In this document: piece after piece, positions 44,059-52,815 of the stretch
How positions within the stretch are numbered: the stretch's first letter is position 1
How the letters are laid out: each line of letters starts with the position of its first letter
Source of the DNA: Nitrogeniibacter aestuarii
GTDB lineage: Bacteria; Pseudomonadota; Gammaproteobacteria; Burkholderiales; Rhodocyclaceae
Direction: 5' to 3'
Assembly (NCBI RefSeq): GCF_017309585.1
Contig: NZ_CP071321.1
Location: forward strand, 744,001 to 808,000
DNA: 64,000 bases
The notes under the pieces: model-generated
What the model was told of the DNA's origin: nothing
The model's database searches: none
The model's input: the letters and a program-made list of their open reading frames with translations, nothing else
Translations under genes and position numbers: made by a program

Positions 44059-45003
44059 ATGAAAACCGGATTGGTGATCGACGCTGCGGTGGATCTGCCG
44101 CAGGCATTCATCCGCGATCACGATATTCACGTGCTGCCGATCGAGTTGCGCGTCGGGAACGAGTTCATCATCGACCGCCGGGATCCGGTCGCGACGGAGC
44201 GCTTTCTGGCCGGCAGTGATGACAAGCGGGCCGAAGGCTATGCCGAATCGTTTCCGCCCTCGGCCGAGGATATCGCCCAAACCTTTCTGGACGATTGGGT
44301 GACCGAATGCGATCACCTGCTGTGCATCACCACGACCAAAGGGCGCAGCAAGATCTTCATGAACGCCACCGAAGCCGCGTTGCAGTGTGCGCGGCCCGCC
44401 AAGGACAAGCGCGCCCGTGCCGGCATGAGTGCCAAATGGGGCGCTTCGGTGATCAATAGCCGGGCCCTGTTTGCCGGCCCGGGCATCACCGTTTATGAGG
44501 CCACCCGACTCATCGGGACTCAGATGCCGGTCGAGGCAATCGAGTCGCGATTGCGTGAGGTGGCTGACTGCACTCACGCTTTCCTGATTCCGGACGACCT
44601 GTACTACGTGGTCAAGCGCGCCTCGAAAAAGGGCGAGAACAGCGTCAACTGGGCCGCTTATGCGGTCGGTTCGATGCTGCATATCAAGCCGATTCTCTAC
44701 GGTTATCGGGACGAGACCCGTCCGGTCGGGAAGGCTCGCGGATTCCGCAAAGGCGTGCAGACGGTGTTCGACCATGCCATGGATCAGATCGAGCGTGGCA
44801 CGCTTGAAGTGCCGCTCATCAACATCAGTTATGGCGGCCCGCTCGCCCGTTGTGCCCAGTTGCCCGGCTTCAAGGCCCTGGTGACCAAGGCACGTCAGCA
44901 CCAGGTCGAGGTACTGCTCTCCCATCTGAGCATGACGGCAGCCATCAACGTGGGGGCCAATGGCATGGCGCTGGCGTTTGCTTCGCGGGATTTCACCGCC
45001 TGA
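44059..45003 (+). CDS. DegV family fatty-acid-binding protein
   Basis: A 314-residue DegV/FakB-type protein. It starts MKTGLVIDAAVDLPQAFIRD (family D-S-x-x-D-L pattern with Ala in place of Ser), has ITTTKGRSKIFMNATEAALQ in the middle (the T-x-S-g-T-x-q-s region), and INSRALFAGPGITVYEATRL. DegV proteins bind a fatty acid in a two-domain pocket; in Gram-positives they feed FakA kinase. Here no FakA is near and the gene sits between a thiolase and a hydroxyacyl-CoA dehydrogenase. GGGGAGGG precedes the ATG. Confidence 0.88.
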   Translation: MKTGLVIDAAVDLPQAFIRDHDIHVLPIELRVGNEFIIDRRDPVATERFLAGSDDKRAEGYAESFPPSAEDIAQTFLDDWVTECDHLLCITTTKGRSKIFMNATEAALQCARPAKDKRARAGMSAKWGASVINSRALFAGPGITVYEATRLIGTQMPVEAIESRLREVADCTHAFLIPDDLYYVVKRASKKGENSVNWAAYAVGSMLHIKPILYGYRDETRPVGKARGFRKGVQTVFDHAMDQIERGTLEVPLINISYGGPLARCAQLPGFKALVTKARQHQVEVLLSHLSMTAAINVGANGMALAFASRDFTA

Positions 45004-45031
45004 CGCCCCACACAGAGAACGAGAACAGACA

Positions 45032-46975
45032 ATGACCTACAAGCATTGGCGACTGACCCGGGACGACGACGGCCTCGCCTGGCTCGACTTCGATACGGCA
45101 GACAGCGCCACCAATACCCTGTCGCGCGACGCCTTGAGCGAATTCGATCATGTGCTCTCGGCACTGACCAGCCCGGCACCGAAGGGCCTGATCATCCGTT
45201 CGGCCAAGTCGGCGGGCTTCATTGCCGGGGCCAACATCGAGGAATTCACCCGGATCGATTCAGCCGAATCCGCCCGTGAGCTGGTCAAGCGCGGCTGGGA
45301 TATCTTCAATCGACTGGCCAAGGTCCCTTACCCCACGCTGGCGCTCATTCGCGGGCACTGCATGGGCGGTGGCCTGGAGTTGTCTCTCGCCTGTCGTTAC
45401 CGCATCGCGGTGGACGAGCCGGGCACCCGCATGGCCCTGCCGGAAGTCATGCTCGGCATCGTGCCCGCCTGGGGCGGCATGATGCGTCTGCCCAAAACGG
45501 TCGGGCCGGCCGTCGCGCTCGACATGATGCTCACCGGCAAGGGCATGGACGCCAGGCGGGCGAAGAAAATCGGACTGGTGGATGCCGCCGTGCCGGTGCG
45601 GGTGATGGACAACGCTGCGCGCATGATGGTCACGTCGGGTGCGCCCGCGCACAAATTACCCGGCTTGCAGCAACTCATGAACGGCCCGCTCAAGCCGCTC
45701 GTGGCCGCCAAGGCACGCAAGCAAGTGGCGGCCAAAGCGCGGCCGGAGCACTACCCGGCCCCGTACGCCATCATCGACACCTGGGCGAAGTACGATGGCA
45801 ACGCGCTGGCCGTGCCGGCGGGTGACCCGGCTTCGCTCGAAGCCATTTTCCAGTCGCCCACGGCCAAGAATCTGGTTCGCGTCTTCTTCCTTCAGGAGCG
45901 TCTCAAGAGCTTCGGCAAGGCCAGTGATTTCGCGCCTGCGCACGTCCATGTGGTCGGCGCCGGCGTGATGGGCGGAGACATCGCTGCCTGGTGCGCGCTG
46001 CGCGGCATGCGTGTCACCCTGCAGGACCAGTCGGTCGAGCGCATTGCGCCCGCCATTGCGCGAGCCCGCAAGCTGTACGAGAAGAAGCACCGTGGCGACC
46101 GCAAACAGGTGCAATTCACGCTCGATCGTCTGTTGCCCGATCCGGATGGCCATGGTGTCGCCCGGGCGGACGTGATCATCGAAGCCATCTTTGAAGATCT
46201 CGAGGTCAAACGCCGCTTGTTTGCCGAGATCGAACAGCGCGCCAAACCCGAGGCGCTCCTTGCGACCAATACCTCCAGCCTGAAGATCGAGGACATTGCC
46301 CAGGCCCTCAAGGACCCGACCCGGCTGGTGGGCATCCATTTCTTCAACCCGGTGGCCATGCTGCCGCTGGTGGAAGTGGTCGATGGCGAACAGTCGTCCG
46401 ACGCCCAGGTCCAACGGGCCGCGGCCTTCGTGCGCAAGATCGACAAACTGCCTTTGCCGGTCAAGAGTGCCCCCGGATTTCTGGTCAATGCCGTGCTTGG
46501 CCCCTACATGCACGAAGCGCTCAAGTGCGTAGATGAGGGCATGGCGCCCGAAGCCATCGACAAGGCGCTGGTCGAGTTCGGCATGCCCATGGGGCCGATC
46601 GAGCTGGTTGATACCGTCGGGCTCGACATTGCCGTGGCCGCAGGCAAGACCCTGGCGGGCAACAATGCCGAGCCGCCGCGCGCGCTCATGCAGCGCGTCG
46701 ATGCGGGCAAGCTGGGGCGCAAGAGTGGAGAGGGTTTTTACGTCTGGAAAGACGGCAAAGCGCAAAAAAATGATTCGGTCGAAGCGGCGGCAGTGGCCCC
46801 GCGTATCATTGAACCGCTGTTACAGGCCGCCCGCCGCTGCGTGGAAAACGCCGTGGTCGCCGATGCCGATCTGGCAGATGCCGGTGTAATATTTGGTACC
46901 GGCTTTGCCCCGTTCCGTGGTGGCCCCATGCACTATCTCGGCCAGCGTGACAATACCGTTGTGCTGCCCGCCTGA
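45032..46975 (+). CDS. Multifunctional enoyl-CoA hydratase/3-hydroxyacyl-CoA dehydrogenase (FadJ-like)
   Basis: A 647-residue bifunctional enzyme. The N-terminal crotonase domain has FIAGANIEEF, MGGGLELSLACRYRIAV and LPEVMLGIVPAWGGMMRLPK, with the two catalytic Glu positions. The C-terminal dehydrogenase starts VHVVGAGVMGGDIAAWCALR (NAD-binding) and has GIHFFNPVAMLPLVEVVDGE with the catalytic His. It performs steps two and three of beta-oxidation. It is shorter than E. coli FadJ (about 715). The start ATG 45032 is 28 bp after the DegV stop; the frame is open to 44960 but overlaps DegV. Confidence 0.92.
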   Translation: MTYKHWRLTRDDDGLAWLDFDTADSATNTLSRDALSEFDHVLSALTSPAPKGLIIRSAKSAGFIAGANIEEFTRIDSAESARELVKRGWDIFNRLAKVPYPTLALIRGHCMGGGLELSLACRYRIAVDEPGTRMALPEVMLGIVPAWGGMMRLPKTVGPAVALDMMLTGKGMDARRAKKIGLVDAAVPVRVMDNAARMMVTSGAPAHKLPGLQQLMNGPLKPLVAAKARKQVAAKARPEHYPAPYAIIDTWAKYDGNALAVPAGDPASLEAIFQSPTAKNLVRVFFLQERLKSFGKASDFAPAHVHVVGAGVMGGDIAAWCALRGMRVTLQDQSVERIAPAIARARKLYEKKHRGDRKQVQFTLDRLLPDPDGHGVARADVIIEAIFEDLEVKRRLFAEIEQRAKPEALLATNTSSLKIEDIAQALKDPTRLVGIHFFNPVAMLPLVEVVDGEQSSDAQVQRAAAFVRKIDKLPLPVKSAPGFLVNAVLGPYMHEALKCVDEGMAPEAIDKALVEFGMPMGPIELVDTVGLDIAVAAGKTLAGNNAEPPRALMQRVDAGKLGRKSGEGFYVWKDGKAQKNDSVEAAAVAPRIIEPLLQAARRCVENAVVADADLADAGVIFGTGFAPFRGGPMHYLGQRDNTVVLPA

Positions 46976-46996
46976 CCCTCTGCACAGGATGTTTTC

Positions 46997-47398
46997 GTGA
47001 CTGACCACCTTGCCCAGCTCCCGACCGATTGCGAACCGGTACTCCGCGTCATGCCCATGCCGGCCGATCTGAACGCCTACGGCGATGTTTTCGGCGGCTG
47101 GATCATGGCTCAGGTCGATATTGCCGGAGCCATCCCGGCCATGCGCCGTGCACGCGGCCGTGTGGCCACCGTGGCGGTCAATTCCTTCATGTTCAAGCAA
47201 CCGGTTTCGGTCGGTGATCTGGTGAGTTTCTATGCCCGGGTCGGGAGCGTCGGACGGACTTCGGTGTCGGTGGACGTCGAGGTGTTCGCCCAGCGGCACC
47301 CCGAAAATCCGATCACGGTCAAGGTGACCGAAGCCCGGCTGACCTATGTTGCGGTGGGTGCCGACGGCACGAAACGAGAGATTCCCCCGGCAGCCTGA
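46997..47398 (+). CDS. Acyl-CoA thioesterase (YciA/hotdog family)
   Basis: A 133-residue hotdog thioesterase. The signature is NAYGDVFGGWIMAQVDIAGA (residues 26-45), with the Asp/Gly-Gly helix of the YciA/BFIT group, followed by ATVAVNSFMFKQPVSVGDLV. It cleaves acyl-CoA to free acid and CoA and may balance the CoA pool during beta-oxidation. The start is GTG 46997, with CAGGAT upstream; no ATG fits. 21 bp after the bifunctional enzyme gene. Confidence 0.9.
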   Translation: MTDHLAQLPTDCEPVLRVMPMPADLNAYGDVFGGWIMAQVDIAGAIPAMRRARGRVATVAVNSFMFKQPVSVGDLVSFYARVGSVGRTSVSVDVEVFAQRHPENPITVKVTEARLTYVAVGADGTKREIPPAA

Positions 47399-47463
47399 GG
47401 CTGGCGGGAGATGTGACAATCGGGTAAAAAGCCCGTGTTAAATGAGATGAGGAGACGTTCAAT

Positions 47464-48801
47464 ATGAAGATGAAGCAGATTGCACGGCTGGTGCCGATTG
47501 CCATGTTCGCGTTGGCAGGTTCGCAGGCCTCTGCTGCAGGTTTCCAGCTGCTGGAACAGAATGCCAGCGGTCTTGGTAACGCGTATGCCGGCACGGCGGC
47601 TGTCGCTGAAGATGCCAGCACGATTTTCTTCAACCCCGCCGGCATGACCCAGTTGCAGGCACGTGAGTTCTCGGTGGGCCTGGATTTCGTGCGGCCGTCG
47701 TTCGAATTTTCGAATGAGGGTAGCCAGTCCTATCCGAACATCGCTGCGACCGGTTCGGAGGCAGACGATGCGGGCAGTTGGGCCGCCATTCCGAATGCCT
47801 ATCTCTCGTGGGCGTTGACTGATCGCCTGTACGTGGGTGTGGGGATGGGCGCGCCGTTTGGACTCAAGACCGAGTACAACGACGACTGGGTCGGCGCAGC
47901 GCAAGCCACGCTGTTCGATATCAAGACGATCAACATCAACCCGTCACTGGCGTTCAAGGTCAATGATGTGGTTTCCCTCGGTATTGGTCTGAACTGGCAG
48001 CGCATGGAAGCCCAGTATGAGCGCGTTGCCACGGCAACTCCTCAGATCGGGGCTCTCCCGGCAATCGTCAACGCGCAGTTCGCAGCCTTGCGTGCATCGA
48101 AGCTCGTCCTGGATGCTGATGACGATAGCTGGGGCTGGAATGTGGGTGCCTTGTTCAATATTTCGCCGACCACCAAGGTGGGTGTCGCGTATCGCTCCAA
48201 GATCAAGCACGAACTGGAAGGCTCACTCAAGGCGGAAGGTACCGCCAACGCGACGCTGAACGCTGCCGTCGGCGGCGACGCGAGCGCTGACGTGGAGCTG
48301 CCGGATACATTCACGCTGAGCGTGGCGCAGCAGCTGAACGACCGTTGGGAGATGCTGGGTGATGTTTCCTGGACCGGCTGGAGTTCCATCCAGGACGTTG
48401 ATATCTACAGCGACAAGGCCGGTCGTGTGGTTCAAACACTTGAAACCAAGTTCCGCGACACTTGGCGTATCGCTCTGGGGGCCAATTACCAACTCAACGA
48501 TGCATGGAAGCTCAAGTTCGGTGTGGCCTACGATCAGACCCCGGTGCAGAATCAGTCCGACCGGCTGGTGTCACTGCCGGACGCCAACCGCACGTGGCTG
48601 TCAGTCGGTGGGCAGTGGAAACTGAATCCCCAGAGCAGGCTCGACATGGGATTGGCTTACCTGATCGTTGACGACACCAAAATCAACAATGATCAGTTGA
48701 ACGCCGATCTGACTTCGCCAACGTCCAATCGCGGCAAGGTGACGGGTGAATACTCGTCCAGCGTGATCATTCTGGGTGCCCAGTACTCCATGTCCTTCTG
48801 A
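47464..48801 (+). CDS. fadL: FadL/OmpP1 family outer-membrane long-chain fatty-acid transporter
   Basis: A 445-residue outer-membrane beta-barrel: signal peptide (MKMKQIARLVPIAMFALAGSQASA), then the FadL N-terminal hatch GFQLLEQNASGLGNAYAG with the NPAGM motif (FFNPAGMTQL) and a barrel ending in aromatic Phe (YSMSF). It lets long-chain fatty acids cross the outer membrane by lateral diffusion. Its position between two sets of beta-oxidation genes makes it the uptake step of the pathway. Confidence 0.94.
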   Translation: MKMKQIARLVPIAMFALAGSQASAAGFQLLEQNASGLGNAYAGTAAVAEDASTIFFNPAGMTQLQAREFSVGLDFVRPSFEFSNEGSQSYPNIAATGSEADDAGSWAAIPNAYLSWALTDRLYVGVGMGAPFGLKTEYNDDWVGAAQATLFDIKTININPSLAFKVNDVVSLGIGLNWQRMEAQYERVATATPQIGALPAIVNAQFAALRASKLVLDADDDSWGWNVGALFNISPTTKVGVAYRSKIKHELEGSLKAEGTANATLNAAVGGDASADVELPDTFTLSVAQQLNDRWEMLGDVSWTGWSSIQDVDIYSDKAGRVVQTLETKFRDTWRIALGANYQLNDAWKLKFGVAYDQTPVQNQSDRLVSLPDANRTWLSVGGQWKLNPQSRLDMGLAYLIVDDTKINNDQLNADLTSPTSNRGKVTGEYSSSVIILGAQYSMSF

Positions 48802-48811
48802 TTGTTGTCCG

Positions 48812-48836
48812 CGGGCGCCTCTGAAACAGGCGCCCG
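48812..48836 (+). terminator. Probable terminator after fadL
   Basis: A 9-bp perfect stem, CGGGCGCCT (48812-48820) / AGGCGCCCG (48828-48836), with a 7-base loop. There is no long T-run behind it, so it may act weakly. Confidence 0.55.
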
Positions 48837-48855
48837 TCATTGAACGTTTCAGGTT

Positions 48856-48881
48856 TGTCGATATCTGCAAAGGTATCGACA
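48856..48881 (+). promoter_or_regulatory. Inverted repeat before the second beta-oxidation operon
   Basis: A perfect pair TGTCGATA (48856-48863) / TATCGACA (48874-48881), separated by 10 bp, lies about 130 bp upstream of the dehydrogenase gene at 49009. An ATTGAACGTTTCAG stretch (48839-48852) just before it resembles the TetR operator. Likely regulatory; the protein is unknown. Confidence 0.5.
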
Positions 48882-49008
48882 TTCTTTTCGATTAAAAAAG
48901 AACGACTGTGCGCTTCTGGCCTTCCGGGCGTTTGGGAGCCATAGTGAGACAGAGCCGGCGAGCGGGGCGATACGCTCTTGGCCTCGCCGGCAAACAGAGG
49001 AGACCAAC

Positions 49009-51390
49009 GTGAGCAGAATGACCGTACGCAAGGTAGCGGTGCTCGGTGCCGGGGTGATGGGCGCGCAGATTGCCACTCACTGTGCCAATGCCGATGTGCC
49101 GGTGGTGTTGTTTGACCTGCCGGCCAAAGAGGGCGATCCGAACGGCATCGTGAAGAAGGCGCTGGCCGGCCTAAAGAAGTTGCAGCCGGCCCCCGCGGCC
49201 ACCAAGGCACGGCTGGCGGCCATCGAGGCGGCCAACTACGAAACCGATCTTGAGAAGCTGCGCGACTGCGACTTGATCATCGAGGCGATTGCCGAGAAGA
49301 TGGAGTGGAAACTGGACCTCTACCAGAAGGTGGCGCCCTTCATCCGCCCGGATGCGATTTTCGCGACCAACACCTCCGGCCTGTCGATCTCGACCCTGTC
49401 CGAGGGGATGCCGGCTGAATTGCGTGGTCGCTTCTGCGGCATTCACTTCTTCAATCCGCCACGCTACATGGCGCTGGTGGAACTGATCGCCACACCGAGT
49501 ACTGAGCCGGCCATGCTCGATGAGCTCGAAACCTGGCTGACCACGCGCCTGGGCAAAAGCATCGTGCGGGCCAAGGATACGCCCAACTTCGTGGCCAACC
49601 GCGTCGGTGTGTTCTCCATTCTCGCGGTCATGCACCACACCGCGCGGCTGGGCCTCGGATTTGACGAGGTCGATGCGCTGACCGGTCCGAAAATCGGTCG
49701 TCCCAAGAGTGCTACTTACCGAACCGCCGACGTGGTGGGTCTGGATACCCTGGCGCATGTGATCGGCACCATGAACGCCACCTTGCCGCAGGACCCCTGG
49801 CATGCGTTCTTCGAGGCCCCGGCATGGCTCAAGGCCCTGATCGAGAAAGGCGCGCTGGGTCAGAAAACCCGCGCGGGCATCTACACCAAGCAGGGCAAGA
49901 CCATCGCCGTGCTCGACCTGCACAAGCAGGACTACGTGCCCAGCGGCGGGCTGATCGCACCCGAGGTGGACGAGATCCTCAAGCTGCGCGACCCGGCCGA
50001 GAAATTCCTCGAGCTGCGTGCCTGCCCCCATCCTCAAGCCCAGTTCCTGTGGGCCATCTTCCGAGATGTGTTCCATTACTGCGCCTACCACCTGGCCGAC
50101 ATCGCCGACAACGCCCGCGATCTGGACTTCGCCATGCGTTGGGGCTTTGGCTGGTCGCATGGGCCGTTCGAAATCTGGCAGGCCTCCGGCTGGCAGGCGA
50201 CGGCCGACGCCATCAAGGAAGACATCGACGCCGGCCACGCCATGACCGACGCGCCGCTGCCCAACTGGGTGTTCGAGCATGAAGCGGTGCACGTGCCAGT
50301 GGGCTCGTTCTCGGCCGCGCAGCAGACCATGAAGCCGCGCTCCGATCTGCCGGTCTATCACCGACAGCTCTATCCGGAAACGGTACTGGGTGAAAACCGG
50401 CCGGATATCGGCGAAACGCTTTGGGAAAACGCCGGTGTACGCCTGTGGCACCGTCCGGACCAGGACGCGCGGATCGGTATCCTGTCCATCACCTCGAAGA
50501 TGCACGCCATCGGCGAAGAGGTGCTCGATGGTGTGATCGAAGCCGTGGCCCGTGCCGAGCGTGATCTGGATGGGCTGGTGGTGTGGCACGAGGCGCCGTT
50601 TGCCGTCGGGGCCAACCTCATGCAGGTCACCCAGGCCATTCAGGGCGGACAGTTCGACCTGCTTGAAAAGACGGTGGCCAAGTTCCAGCTGGCCTCGATG
50701 ACGCTCAAGCATGCCCAGGTGCCGGTGGTGGCCGCGGTGCAGGGCATGGCCCTGGGTGGCGGTTGCGAGTTCGTGATGCATGCCGGCCATCGGGTCATGG
50801 CGCTGGAAAGCTATGTGGGCCTCGTTGAGGCGGGGGTGGGGCTGATTCCTGCCGGGGGCGGTTGCAAGGAATTCGCCTTGCAGGCCGAGGCGCTGGCCAG
50901 CCGGGCTGCCGGGGGCGACGTCTTTCCTTACATCCAGAACGCCTTCCAGACAGTGGCCATGGCCACTGTGGCCAAGAGTGCGCTGGAAGCCATCGAGCTG
51001 GGCTTTGCCAAGGCCTCGGACGACGTGCTGTTCAATCCGCACGAACTGCTCTATGCCGCCATCCGTCGTGCCCGCGGCATGTTCGAGGCGGGCTACCGTC
51101 CGCCGGTGGTCAGCCAGGGCGTGAAGGTGGCCGGCCGCAACGGTATCGCTACCTGCGAAATGATGCTGGTGAACATGGGCGAGGGCGGGTTCATTTCGCC
51201 CCACGATTATCTGGTGGCCAGGTCGGCCGCCACCGCCCTGTGCGGTGGCGAAGTGGAAACCAATGCCCGGGTCAGCGAGCAGTGGATTCTGGACGTGGAG
51301 CGCGCGCTCTTCGTCGATCTGCTGAAGAACGAGAAGACCCAGCAGCGCATCGTTCACATGCTCGAAACCGGCAAGCCGCTGCGCAACTGA
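49009..51390 (+). CDS. 3-hydroxyacyl-CoA dehydrogenase/enoyl-CoA hydratase with dehydrogenase first (FadN-like)
   Basis: A 793-residue bifunctional enzyme. Unlike FadB/FadJ the NAD-binding dehydrogenase is N-terminal (VAVLGAGVMGAQIATHCANA, then GIHFFNPPRYMALVELIATP) and the crotonase domain is C-terminal (AAVQGMALGGGCEFVMHAGH, VEAGVGLIPAGGGCKEF). This order is that of the FadN/YusL type in Bacillus and many proteobacteria. It acts on 3-hydroxyacyl-CoA and trans-enoyl-CoA. GTG 49009 with AGAGGAGA upstream is the start. The partner thiolase gene follows 22 bp downstream. Confidence 0.92.
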   Translation: MSRMTVRKVAVLGAGVMGAQIATHCANADVPVVLFDLPAKEGDPNGIVKKALAGLKKLQPAPAATKARLAAIEAANYETDLEKLRDCDLIIEAIAEKMEWKLDLYQKVAPFIRPDAIFATNTSGLSISTLSEGMPAELRGRFCGIHFFNPPRYMALVELIATPSTEPAMLDELETWLTTRLGKSIVRAKDTPNFVANRVGVFSILAVMHHTARLGLGFDEVDALTGPKIGRPKSATYRTADVVGLDTLAHVIGTMNATLPQDPWHAFFEAPAWLKALIEKGALGQKTRAGIYTKQGKTIAVLDLHKQDYVPSGGLIAPEVDEILKLRDPAEKFLELRACPHPQAQFLWAIFRDVFHYCAYHLADIADNARDLDFAMRWGFGWSHGPFEIWQASGWQATADAIKEDIDAGHAMTDAPLPNWVFEHEAVHVPVGSFSAAQQTMKPRSDLPVYHRQLYPETVLGENRPDIGETLWENAGVRLWHRPDQDARIGILSITSKMHAIGEEVLDGVIEAVARAERDLDGLVVWHEAPFAVGANLMQVTQAIQGGQFDLLEKTVAKFQLASMTLKHAQVPVVAAVQGMALGGGCEFVMHAGHRVMALESYVGLVEAGVGLIPAGGGCKEFALQAEALASRAAGGDVFPYIQNAFQTVAMATVAKSALEAIELGFAKASDDVLFNPHELLYAAIRRARGMFEAGYRPPVVSQGVKVAGRNGIATCEMMLVNMGEGGFISPHDYLVARSAATALCGGEVETNARVSEQWILDVERALFVDLLKNEKTQQRIVHMLETGKPLRN

Positions 51391-51412
51391 CCGGCGTACG
51401 AAGGAGACATTC

Positions 51413-52612
51413 ATGAGCAAACAGATTCAGGACGCCTACATCGTCGCCGCCACGCGCACGCCGGTGGGCAAGAAGGGCGGCATGTTCGCCAACGTTCGAC
51501 CCGATGACATGCTCGCGCACGTGCTGCGCGCCGTGGTCGATGCCGTTCCGGGGCTGGACGAGACCGAGATCGGCGATGTCATTACCGGCTGCGCCATGCC
51601 GGAGGCCGAGCAGGGCATGAACGTGTCGCGCATCGGCCTGCTGCTGGCGGGGCTGCCCAACACCGTGCCGGGCGTGACGGTCAATCGATTCTGCGCCTCG
51701 GGCGTGCAGACCGTGGCCGATGCCGCCGCGCGCATTCGTCTGGGCGAGGCCGATGTGATGATCGCAGCGGGCACCGAGTCCATGAGCGCCATGCCGCAGA
51801 TGACCGGCAACAAGACCAGCATCAACCCGGCCGTGTTCGCCAATGACGAGAACCGTGCCATCGCCTTCGGCATGGGCTTGACGGCTGAGAAGGTGGCCGA
51901 GCAGTGGGGCATCAGTCGCGAGGCGCAGGACGCTTTTGCCTACCAGTCCCACCAGCGTGCGCTGGCGGCGATTCAGACCGGGCACCTGTCCGCTGAAATC
52001 ACGCCGTACACCGTCCGCACGCATGTGCCGGGCGAGGGCGGCACAGTCAAGGTCATCGAGCGCGTCTGCGACACCGATGAGGGGCCGCGCCCGGACGCGT
52101 CGTTGGAGAAGTTGGCCAAGCTGCGGCCCGTGTTTGCTGCGCGTGGTTCGGTCACGGCGGGCAACAGCTCGCAGATGTCCGACGGCGCCGGTGCCGTGTT
52201 GCTCATGAGCGAGGCGGCGGTGAAGCGTTACGGGGTGACCCCGATTGCGCGCTTCGTGAGCTTCTCGGTAGCCGGCGTGCCGCCCGAGGTCATGGGCATC
52301 GGGCCGATCGAAGCCATTCCGCGCGCGCTCAAGGCAGGGGGTCTGTCGCTTGAAGACATGAACTGGATTGAGCTCAACGAGGCGTTCGCGGCCCAATCGC
52401 TGGCGGTGATGAACCAGTTGGGGCTCGATCCGGCCAGGGTGAATCCGCTGGGCGGCGCCATTGCGCTGGGTCACCCCCTGGGGGCGACCGGCGCGATCCG
52501 GACCGCGACCATCATGAGCGCGATGCAGCGTGATCCCGCGGTGCGCTATGGCATGGTGACCATGTGTATCGGGACCGGCATGGGCGCTGCGGGCATCTTC
52601 GAGCGCGTATGA
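51413..52612 (+). CDS. fadA: Acetyl-CoA C-acyltransferase (FadA-type thiolase)
   Basis: A 399-residue thiolase. The Cys is in VTVNRFCASGVQTVADAAAR, the second-half helix in ELNEAFAAQSLAVMNQ, the His in GGAIALGHPLGATGAIRTAT and the second Cys in MVTMCIGTGMGAAGIFE. It ends the beta-oxidation cycle. It is in one operon with the FadN-like gene and has an AAGGAGAC Shine-Dalgarno. Length typical for FadA. Confidence 0.94.
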   Translation: MSKQIQDAYIVAATRTPVGKKGGMFANVRPDDMLAHVLRAVVDAVPGLDETEIGDVITGCAMPEAEQGMNVSRIGLLLAGLPNTVPGVTVNRFCASGVQTVADAAARIRLGEADVMIAAGTESMSAMPQMTGNKTSINPAVFANDENRAIAFGMGLTAEKVAEQWGISREAQDAFAYQSHQRALAAIQTGHLSAEITPYTVRTHVPGEGGTVKVIERVCDTDEGPRPDASLEKLAKLRPVFAARGSVTAGNSSQMSDGAGAVLLMSEAAVKRYGVTPIARFVSFSVAGVPPEVMGIGPIEAIPRALKAGGLSLEDMNWIELNEAFAAQSLAVMNQLGLDPARVNPLGGAIALGHPLGATGAIRTATIMSAMQRDPAVRYGMVTMCIGTGMGAAGIFERV

Positions 52613-52815
52613 TCCCGTAAAGGGTATGATTGCCTTGCAACGAGCCCGGCCCTGGCCGGGTTTGTTGTATCCGGCGCCGGAAAAAAACCTAAGATGGGCG
52701 CGCTTGCGGCCGATAATAGGGGAAAGCATTGGTTCGCCGGGCTGGATGTCCGCGTGTTTGAGGGGGAAGTGGTCTGGCTCATGCAGCAACACAGGGAGAG
52801 CGTGCGTTTCGGCAG

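Noticed and set aside
49171..51420. Very long reading frame (about 750 codons) on the minus strand opposite the FadN-like gene
   Set aside because: It is a mirror frame created by high third-position GC; the plus-strand gene has clear enzyme motifs, and the antisense protein is Arg/His-rich without a recognisable domain or RBS.
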